12,333 nt of DNA from JADFOB01 sp964651325 (GTDB taxonomy: Bacteria; Planctomycetota; Phycisphaerae; UBA1845): assembly GCA_964651325.1 (NCBI GenBank), contig CAZYXP010000109.1:1-12333 (forward strand), given 5' to 3'. The notes beneath the pieces were generated by a model that made no database searches, was not told where the DNA came from, and saw only the letters and a list, made by a program, of their open reading frames with translations. A program made the position numbers and the translations under genes. Positions 7,062 to 12,333 of the stretch are shown one piece after another (within the stretch, counting starts at the first letter, position 1; the number at the start of each line of letters is the position of its first letter).

Positions 7062-8567
7062 TCAGCGCTCACCCACGGCCAGTCTCATGATGGCTTCCTG
7101 GCAAACATCTTGTTTCTTATTGTCAAGAATACCCACAAGCCGTCCATCGCACATCACACCGATGCGATCCGCCATGCCAATGACCTCCGCCAGTTCCGAC
7201 GAAATCAGCATGACTGCCGCTCCTCCGGCGGCAATCGCATTGAGCCGCTGGTAGATCTCGATCTTCGCGCCGACATCCACGCCGCGCGTCGGCTCGTCCA
7301 AAATGACGACAGCGTACGCCCGCTGAAGCCATCGAGCGAGCAGCGTTTTCTGTTGATTCCCGCCGCTAAGGGTCCGCGCGGGCGCCTCGGTTCCGGCCGC
7401 TCGAACGCCGTGCTCGCGCATGAGCGTGGCCGCGGTTCGACGTTCTCGCGATGCGCTGATAAAACCGGCTCGCGCGTCATCGCGGTAGTGCGCAAGCGTC
7501 AGGTTCTCGCGAAGCGGCCGATCAAGCAAGAGTCCCTCGCGTTTTCGATCTTCCGGCAACAACGCAATGCCGGCGCGTTTGGCGGCCTGCGGTGAGGCAA
7601 ACGGCCCCATCGCTTCGTCGACATGAACGCTTCCAGCCTCGACGTGTAACGCGCCGAAAATCGCCTTGGCTACGGAGCTTCGCCCGGCACCTACGAGTCC
7701 CGTCAAACCGAATACCTCGCCCGCCCGAACCTCGAAGCAAACATCACGCACTCCGCGGCCTGCGCAGAGCTTGCTGACGCGCAAGACCACCCTTCCAACA
7801 CGACAACTACGCAGCGGGAACTCCTCTTCTAACGGGCGGCCTACGGTCTCGGTGATTAGCACGTCGCGATTGACTTCCCTGATGGGACGCGTCGAAATGT
7901 GACGGCCATCGCGCAGGACTGTTACAAAGGTGGCGAGTTCGAAAACCTCATCGAGCCGATGCGAAATGTAGATAACGCTGACTCCGTTGGCCGTGAGTCT
8001 TCGAACGAGCGCGAAGAGCCCCTCCAGCTCGTGGGGAGTCAGCACGGCTGACGGCTCATCGAGAATCAATACGTTGGCATCGAGCGACAGGGCTTTGGCG
8101 ATTTCCACCATCTGCTGTCCGGCGATACTGAGCGTGCCAGCCGCGGCGCGAACCGGTACACTCAGGCCAAACTCATCGAACAAGGCCTGAGCCTTGGAAT
8201 GCAGCGTTTTGTATCGGATCAGTCGGGTGAAACGCGAGCGGGGCCATCGTCCCAGGAAGACGTTCTCACTGACCGTAAGGTCTGCCGCGAGATTCAGCTC
8301 CTGGTAGACCGTGGCGATGCCCAGCTCTTGGGCATGCCGGGCGTCGCGGATGTCAACGGATTTTCCGTCGATCGCGACCGTTCCAGAATCGGCCTTCTGG
8401 GCACCGGCCAAAACCCTGACCAACGTGCTTTTGCCCGCTCCGTTCTCGCCCAAGATTGCGTGAACACAGCCGGGCTGAATATCGAAGCTGACGGCGTCAA
8501 GAGCCAGTACACTACCAAAGCGTTTGGTGACTCGAGCAAACCGAATTCGTGGCGGTGGTGGGGGCAT
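7062..8567 (-). CDS. sugar ABC transporter ATP-binding protein, RbsA type (two nucleotide-binding domains)
   Basis: 501 aa, the normal RbsA/XylG/MglA size, with two fused ATPase domains. Domain 1: Walker A GENGAGKST (40-48), Q-loop region VYQE (87-90), signature LSIAGQQ (146-152), Walker B VLILDEPS (166-173) and switch ISHRLDE (201-207). Domain 2: an altered Walker A GLVGAGRSS (290-298) with Arg in place of Lys, signature LSGGNQQK (400-407) and Walker B VILDEPTRGVDVG (421-433). The changed second Walker A is typical of this subfamily, in which one site hydrolyses ATP efficiently, so it is not damage. It powers sugar import in the cytoplasm at the membrane. Start ATG 8567 is 6 nt after the binding-protein stop codon, and the protein begins with a run of five prolines after Met. 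Confidence 0.94.
   Translation of the reverse strand: MPPPPPRIRFARVTKRFGSVLALDAVSFDIQPGCVHAILGENGAGKSTLVRVLAGAQKADSGTVAIDGKSVDIRDARHAQELGIATVYQELNLAADLTVSENVFLGRWPRSRFTRLIRYKTLHSKAQALFDEFGLSVPVRAAAGTLSIAGQQMVEIAKALSLDANVLILDEPSAVLTPHELEGLFALVRRLTANGVSVIYISHRLDEVFELATFVTVLRDGRHISTRPIREVNRDVLITETVGRPLEEEFPLRSCRVGRVVLRVSKLCAGRGVRDVCFEVRAGEVFGLTGLVGAGRSSVAKAIFGALHVEAGSVHVDEAMGPFASPQAAKRAGIALLPEDRKREGLLLDRPLRENLTLAHYRDDARAGFISASRERRTAATLMREHGVRAAGTEAPARTLSGGNQQKTLLARWLQRAYAVVILDEPTRGVDVGAKIEIYQRLNAIAAGGAAVMLISSELAEVIGMADRIGVMCDGRLVGILDNKKQDVCQEAIMRLAVGER
7068..7074 (-). promoter_or_regulatory. ribosome binding site of the permease gene
   Basis: GGGTGAG on the minus strand, 7 nt before ATG 7060. 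It lies in the last codons of the ATPase gene, so the permease is probably translated by coupling to it. Confidence 0.4.
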
Positions 8568-8573
8568 TGGGGC

Positions 8574-9542
8574 TCACGGTGTTGTGCGCGTAAACGTTCC
8601 AACGTCAACAGGAACGACTTGAGGTACCTTGCGACCTTCCAAGTGATCGCGGATCGCGCGGATGGTAAGCTGGCCAATCAACCTGGGGTGCTGGATCACA
8701 TCGCCGAAGATCGCGCCGGCCTCAATCTTGGAGCGTGCCTCGGGCGTTGCGTCATAGCCGACGATGCTGATCCGCTCATCTCGACCGGCCGCTTCGATGG
8801 CGGCCAGCGCGCCGAGTGCGGAGTCGTCGTTGATGCCGAACACACCCACCAAATCGTCGTGACTTTGCAGCAGATCTTCCATCACGCGAACGGCCTTGTC
8901 GCGCTTGCCCTGCGCCGACAGCTCGGCAACGATGGTGATTGCTTTGTGACCTGCCATCTCCTCCTTGAACCCCCGGACGCGATCGGTCACGCTGGCGACT
9001 TCAGGGTGAGACAAAATAGCCACGGAGCCGGCATCGCCAATCGCCTCGGCCAGGAGCTTGGCCGCTGCTCTACCTCCCTGCACATTGTCGGAGGCAACGT
9101 GCGTGGTCACTTCTCCGATGGGCGAAGTGCTTGCAATGTCGGCTGTGAAGACGGGAATGCCTGCCTCATTGGCGGCTAGGATGCTAGCGCCGACACTGCG
9201 CGAGTCGCACGGGGATACAATCAGGGCGTCTACGCGCTGCACGATGAACTCGTCGATTTGATTGGCCTGTCTCGATGGATCAAACTCGGCCGCGCTGACA
9301 AGAAGCTGATAGCCATGTTGATCGGCTTCATCCTGAAGACCCGCACGAAGGTCTTGATAGAACTGATGCTGAACCGTGAGCAAGGTTACGCCGATCGTCT
9401 CGTGCGTTGGGTCTGGCGGCTGGTCGTCGCGCTCGGGTTTGGCCAGGTAGATCGCGGTAACGCCAAGCAGAGCGATAGCGCCCACGGCGCCCGGCACGCG
9501 CCACCAGTTCGATCGGTTTTGTGCGTTCGACGTCTTGTCCAT
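8574..9542 (-). CDS. sugar-binding protein of an ABC importer, RbsB-like (Peripla_BP_4 type)
   Basis: 322 aa. A hydrophobic N-terminal segment (about 16-35, VPGAVGAIALLGVTAIYLAK) serves as an export signal or membrane anchor; there is no lipobox Cys. The two-lobed binding fold runs from about 49 to 310. Compared with E. coli RbsB, ligand-contact positions are largely kept: aromatic pair F61-Y62, D135 (TADIAS), R188/R190 in TDRVRGF, N238 in FGINDDSALGAL, D264 in VGYDATPEA and Q284 in VIQHP. The Arg that follows the Asp in RbsB is Ile136 here, so the ligand may not be ribose. It captures a monosaccharide outside the cytoplasm and delivers it to the permease. GAGGGG lies 6 nt before ATG 9542. 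First gene of the preserved transporter-GH38 set. Confidence 0.92.
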   Translation of the reverse strand: MDKTSNAQNRSNWWRVPGAVGAIALLGVTAIYLAKPERDDQPPDPTHETIGVTLLTVQHQFYQDLRAGLQDEADQHGYQLLVSAAEFDPSRQANQIDEFIVQRVDALIVSPCDSRSVGASILAANEAGIPVFTADIASTSPIGEVTTHVASDNVQGGRAAAKLLAEAIGDAGSVAILSHPEVASVTDRVRGFKEEMAGHKAITIVAELSAQGKRDKAVRVMEDLLQSHDDLVGVFGINDDSALGALAAIEAAGRDERISIVGYDATPEARSKIEAGAIFGDVIQHPRLIGQLTIRAIRDHLEGRKVPQVVPVDVGTFTRTTP

Positions 9543-9548
9543 TCGGTT

Positions 9549-9554
9549 CCCCTC
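9549..9554 (-). promoter_or_regulatory. ribosome binding site of the binding-protein gene
   Basis: GAGGGG on the minus strand, 6 nt before ATG 9542. It is the best Shine-Dalgarno match in the cluster. No convincing promoter was found between it and the assembly gap. Confidence 0.65.
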
Positions 9555-9606
9555 ATAGAGGTATTCCCATCGGCTGATTCACATCTTCCCCGAGAGCCCA
9601 GGTGGG

Positions 9607-9821
9607 TCAACCCCGGGGAACCGACCGCGCCGACCAACTCGCACACGGCCGGTACCAATCCGATGGTCAGCCCGGCCACTACCGGCTCTCTTGCGTTGAG
9701 AAGCTTGAACATGCGGGGTTGCCAGTTCGGCTCGGGCTTGTCGCCGTGCGCCATCATATCGGCAGCGCTGAGCCCGATGGAGGCGATTTCTCGCAGGCCA
9801 AGCGAGACAGGCTGGAGCGCC
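9607..9821 (-). CDS. 3' end of an unidentified gene, perhaps a GH20-like hexosaminidase
   Basis: A minus-strand frame entering from the gap reads LGLREIASIGLSAADMMAHG, then KPEPNWQPRMFKLLNAREP and GLTIGLVPAVCELVGAVG. It is amphipathic and looks like a genuine helical C-terminus. The shape (a helix, a K/E-P-x-x-W linker, then a helix ending in ELV) reminds me of C-termini of bacterial family 20 glycosyl hydrolases, but this is recall and weak. In its own frame the reading does not stop until 9386, which would overlap the binding-protein gene by 157 bp. A stop in a neighbouring frame occurs at 9609-9607, so a small frameshift near 9620 or a sequencing error is likely. Same strand as the transporter genes and possibly in the same operon, about 64 bp upstream of the binding protein. 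Confidence 0.35.
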
Positions 9822-9921
9822 NNNNNNNNNNNNNNNNNNNNNNNNNNNNNNNNNNNNNNNNNNNNNNNNNNNNNNNNNNNNNNNNNNNNNNNNNNNNNNN
9901 NNNNNNNNNNNNNNNNNNNNN
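9822..9921. other. assembly gap, 100 N
   Basis: Exactly 100 N, the conventional placeholder for a gap of unknown length. An insertion-sequence fragment abuts its right edge, so a repeated transposon probably broke the assembly. Order and orientation across the gap rest on scaffolding only. Confidence 0.99.
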
Positions 9922-10228
9922 CAATGGCCGGTTCCGCGACGAGTTGGTCTACGGGGAGCTGTTCACGAGTTTGAAGGTAGCAAAGGCGGTGACGGAGGAC
10001 TTCCGTCTAGAATACAAGCAACGGCAGCCGCACAGCAGCCGAGCGTATCAGACCCCGTCAGAGTTCGCGGCCGCGTGCGGATCACCATCGACAACTTTGG
10101 GTTATATCTCGTGTTGGCAACTACACCGATGCCTGTCGTTGACGCCGATATCATTTTGCGACCGAGGAGATGGACGAACGCGCGGTGGTTGCTGTGAAGG
10201 CACCGCGCACGGGCCGAAAATGACTTGA
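9922..10228 (+). CDS. IS3-family transposase OrfB, C-terminal fragment
   Basis: The frame starting at 9923 reads NGRFRDELVYGELFTSLKVA, then FRLEYKQRQPHSSRAYQTPS and EFAAACGSP. This is the ending of the rve/DDE integrase-type domain of IS3-family OrfB proteins, whose usual form is FNGKFRDE..LDGELF...W...YN..RPHSSLGYQTPAEFA. The catalytic D, D and E residues lie upstream and would be inside the gap. Clear similarity ends near 10093. The frame stays open to TGA at 10226-10228, longer than expected, so the natural stop may be lost. YNHRRPHS has changed to YKQRQPHS and SLGY to SRAY, which suggests a decaying copy. No right inverted repeat can be fixed with confidence. Confidence 0.75.
10180..10208 (-). 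terminator. GC-rich hairpin downstream of the cohesin/dockerin-like gene
   Basis: GCGCGGTG (10180-10187) pairs perfectly with CACCGCGC (10201-10208) around a 13-nt loop. It lies about 31 nt past the minus-strand stop codon at 10240, where a terminator is expected. No U-run follows, so it is not a standard intrinsic terminator. The rest of 10094-10239 shows nothing recognisable. Confidence 0.25.
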
Positions 10229-10239
10229 GTCCTTTTGAA

Positions 10240-11433
10240 TCAGAGGGAACCGGTAAGACGATTCTGCAACTCGGCGAAGTCGAGCAGGTCGATATCGCCG
10301 TCCTGCTCAAAGTCCAAACATCCGCAATCACCGATGGCCGGCAGGTCCGGCCCCCCAAAGCAGCCAACTAGGGTCCCGAAGTCAGCAAGGTCAATGTCCC
10401 CATCCCCATCGGTATCCCCGACCGGCGGAAAAACGGCGAGGCCCACGATCGTGGGAATGATCGTCTCGCCCGTCGATGCGAGCGTCAGGGCTGTGGCTAG
10501 CTGCTCGAATTGCGGGATGATTTGCATTGTGGCCGATTGAGACGTGATATCCGTGGCTGTCAGAAATTGCACGCGCGCTACGGTGGCATCCTGCATGGAA
10601 GCATTGCCGAGCAAGACCATGAGAATCGCCACGCCCCCATCGATCGCGCTGTCCACCGTTACGGCCTCGTTCCAGGGCGAGCCCACGCCATCTCCAGTCA
10701 ACACATCCATGAACACAAGCGCGTCGGTGTCGTATTGAAGAAGGGCCTGTACGCCGTTGATCGGCTCGAGCAGATCGGCCACGTCGATAAGAACCGTGAT
10801 CAGCTCACCAGCTCTGATGCACGTCGCGCCGGGTTCTTCTTGCACAAAAAGGTGACCCCAAACAGGATGGCTTGTCACCGGAAAACCCGTCGTACCGAGG
10901 GTACCGGTAACGACCTGGCCGGGCACCTCTCCGAACACCTCCGACACCGTGAACTGTCCGAACTCGGACGGAATGCTCAGCAGCGTATTCGGTGTTGGCG
11001 CAAGGGCTCGGAAGCTCAACGTCGTGACAAGCAGGCCAGATGGTGTGGCCCACAAGGGCCCCGGAAACGCTACCGCCGCTTGAAAATAGGCATCCCCATC
11101 GTCATGCGAATTGTTAAGTCCGTCGATCTTGGAATCGTCAAAAAACCCGGACAGGATCCATCCGCCCGAAGCCGGAACCTCGTGCCCGACCAGCCGAAGA
11201 TATTGAGCATTCCACTGAAGGACAGCCTGCAAGCCGAAGAGGCTTTGATCGCTGTTGGGGTCATCGGAAACGGCGAAGAGATCGACATCGATCAACTCGC
11301 CAACGACGGCCGTGGTGGCGCGAGGGCGCAATTCAATATTGATCGCACCATGCAGCGGGCCAGCAAGAACCAACACGCCATGCGCAAGAGCAGCAAGAAA
11401 AGCAGCCCTGTTCCTGCCGGAATGATTCATCAT
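10240..11433 (-). CDS. secreted protein with two cohesin-like domains and a C-terminal dockerin-like EF-hand pair
   Basis: 397 aa. Signal peptide about 1-30 (AAFLAALAHGVLVLAGPLHGA). Domain 1 (about 31-180) and domain 2 (about 205-335) look like related cohesin-type beta sandwiches. Both have the motif [L/V]QA[V/L]LQ[W/Y]: FGLQAVLQWNAQYLRLVG (67-83) and VQALLQYDTDALVFMDV (228-244), each after a VGE- or AGE-led strand. The C-terminus holds two Asp-rich calcium-loop repeats, DTDGDGDIDLADF (340-352) and DFEQDGDIDLLDF (374-386), in dockerin style with CGC between them. It is likely exported and calcium-stabilised, for surface or matrix display; no enzyme motif is visible. ATG 11433 is followed by a second ATG, and no clear Shine-Dalgarno is present. 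It starts 23 nt after the preceding gene's stop codon, so probably the same transcript. Confidence 0.85.
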   Translation of the reverse strand: MMNHSGRNRAAFLAALAHGVLVLAGPLHGAINIELRPRATTAVVGELIDVDLFAVSDDPNSDQSLFGLQAVLQWNAQYLRLVGHEVPASGGWILSGFFDDSKIDGLNNSHDDGDAYFQAAVAFPGPLWATPSGLLVTTLSFRALAPTPNTLLSIPSEFGQFTVSEVFGEVPGQVVTGTLGTTGFPVTSHPVWGHLFVQEEPGATCIRAGELITVLIDVADLLEPINGVQALLQYDTDALVFMDVLTGDGVGSPWNEAVTVDSAIDGGVAILMVLLGNASMQDATVARVQFLTATDITSQSATMQIIPQFEQLATALTLASTGETIIPTIVGLAVFPPVGDTDGDGDIDLADFGTLVGCFGGPDLPAIGDCGCLDFEQDGDIDLLDFAELQNRLTGSL

Positions 11434-11456
11434 TGGACTAACCGTGACGAGTTATG

Positions 11457-12333
11457 CTAGCGTCCCCCATCCTCCAGTGAGGCACGCGCCGCCTCGCGAT
11501 TGGATTCGAATCCTGTCCCCTCGAGCTGACGAAGCAGCGAGTCAAGCTGCGCGGTCATCGCAATGCCCTCGCGATCTACGAACAGCCTGATGTCTAAGCT
11601 ATCGATGATACCATCGGCGTTGATATCTGCATACTGGCTGTCAGGGTAGGCCCAGGCATCGATCTCCACGTTCGGCCCCCAAGAGGAAAGCTGGTGCTGC
11701 CCATCGCCCATCGCGAACCCCGAAATGATGCAGTTGGTCGGCGCCTCACTGAGCTCGGCGAAGTTGACGATGATCGCCGTGAAATCCGCCACGTCCTGAA
11801 TTCCGTCACCGGTCGCATCGGCGCCCGTGCCGCTGTTGGCATCGATGAGCACATTGAAAGCGCTTGCCAGAACGGAAAAATCAGTAATATCGACAAGACC
11901 GTCCTGAGGTACGAAAGCGTTGGAGAAGTCACCGGCCAAGAGCCGACTGGCGCCAGTAAAGTTGACGGGCACATTGCATCCTCCGCCGAAGCTTACCGGC
12001 AGCGTACGTGCGAGCGTATGGCCTTCTGACACGCTGACAAAGGAAACACCGCTGGCCACTCCCGTGAGCGTAACAAACCCGATCCCGGTGGCCGCGAAGG
12101 ATACCGGAATCGTACGGGAATCAACAAATCCAAAACAATCGCTTAGCTGAAAATCGCACGATCGCGTGACCGCAAAGCCCAGCGCTTCGATCTGCACGGT
12201 CACGTCGAGCTGACCACCCGCGGTGTTGACGCACACGTCAGCGACCTCGTTGCACGTATCTGCTGTGCAGGCGTCCGAATCGTCGCACGCATTGGGTGCG
12301 CCACCGCCGCACACACCAGCCGTACATACTTCA
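11457..12333 (-). CDS. secreted Cys-rich/dockerin-like protein, 5' end beyond the window
   Basis: The frame is open at the window edge (292 codons seen). It begins in a Cys-rich stretch, EVCTAGVC then NACDDSDACTADTCNEVADVC, of the kind repeated in myxobacterial and planctomycete surface proteins. GTG at 12314 can be read as a start, but the in-frame Cys motif continues upstream of it, so I treat the gene as partial. Counting from that GTG: a beta domain spans about 35-125 (VTLTGVASGVSFVSVSEGHT), followed by GDFSNAFVPQDG and three dockerin-like loops, DGLVDITDFSVL (138-149), DATGDGIQDVADF (166-178) and DINADGIIDSLDI (230-242). A charged C-terminal tail follows. No catalytic motif is seen. It probably binds calcium and sits outside the cell, like its downstream neighbour. 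Confidence 0.8.
   Translation of the reverse strand, partial: EVCTAGVCGGGAPNACDDSDACTADTCNEVADVCVNTAGGQLDVTVQIEALGFAVTRSCDFQLSDCFGFVDSRTIPVSFAATGIGFVTLTGVASGVSFVSVSEGHTLARTLPVSFGGGCNVPVNFTGASRLLAGDFSNAFVPQDGLVDITDFSVLASAFNVLIDANSGTGADATGDGIQDVADFTAIIVNFAELSEAPTNCIISGFAMGDGQHQLSSWGPNVEIDAWAYPDSQYADINADGIIDSLDIRLFVDREGIAMTAQLDSLLRQLEGTGFESNREAARASLEDGGR

Noticed and set aside
8199..9179. Plus-strand open frame (326 codons) opposite the ATPase and binding-protein genes
   Set aside because: Both strands cannot be coding here with equal support. The minus strand carries intact Walker motifs and binding-protein motifs, while this frame shows none.
9386..9606. Extension of the tail gene frame through the spacer into the binding-protein gene down to 9386
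   Set aside because: It would overlap the binding-protein gene by 157 bp, and the sequence after residue AVG turns Arg/Thr/Ser-rich without pattern. A frameshift or sequencing error near 9620 is more likely.
9582..9610. TTGACC plus AAGATG as a promoter for the transporter operon
   Set aside because: The -35 box is acceptable but the -10 candidate matches the consensus at only two positions. Not convincing in a GC-rich genome.

Overview
The window looks like a chromosomal segment of a planctomycete (phylum Planctomycetota). I base this on the style of the proteins, not on a database search: secreted proteins with dockerin-like Asp-rich repeats, a tyrosine recombinase of a type I associate with planctomycetes, and a very long secreted GH38 enzyme. 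Base composition is GC-rich and coding is dense. A run of exactly 100 N (9822-9921) shows this is a draft or metagenome scaffold.

Region 1 (1-1100) is a graveyard of mobile DNA. It starts with the 5' half of a tRNA-Thr(TGT) on the minus strand, whose match breaks at the 3' side of the anticodon loop. Next comes a plus-strand tyrosine recombinase pseudogene (189 to about 1098) that lacks its catalytic C-terminal half. Two small non-autonomous inverted-repeat elements have landed inside it: a 143-bp element with 10-bp target duplications (442-584) and a 111-bp strongly palindromic element (794-904). Removing both, each with one target copy, restores a single open frame of about 214 codons.

Region 2 (1101-9542) is a tight minus-strand cluster read from right to left: sugar-binding protein, double-domain ABC ATPase, ABC permease, a secreted 1301-aa GH38 alpha-mannosidase-like enzyme, and a secreted protein of unknown function. 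The three transporter genes are of the RbsB/RbsA/RbsC type. Gaps are 6 nt, 1 nt and 52 nt, and the last junction overlaps by 14 bp, so co-transcription is likely. The simplest reading is that the exported enzyme trims alpha-mannosides or related glycans outside the cytoplasm and the transporter takes up the released sugar. The sugar itself cannot be read from the sequence.

Region 3 (9543-10239) holds the 3' tail of an unidentified minus-strand gene (perhaps a GH20-like hexosaminidase), the assembly gap, and the C-terminal remnant of an IS3-family transposase on the plus strand. The gap was probably caused by that repeated element, so linkage across it is uncertain.

Region 4 (10240-12333) holds two minus-strand genes 23 nt apart for secreted calcium-binding-type proteins. 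One has two cohesin-like beta domains plus a C-terminal dockerin-like pair. The other, cut by the window end, has a Cys-rich segment, a beta domain and three dockerin-like repeats.
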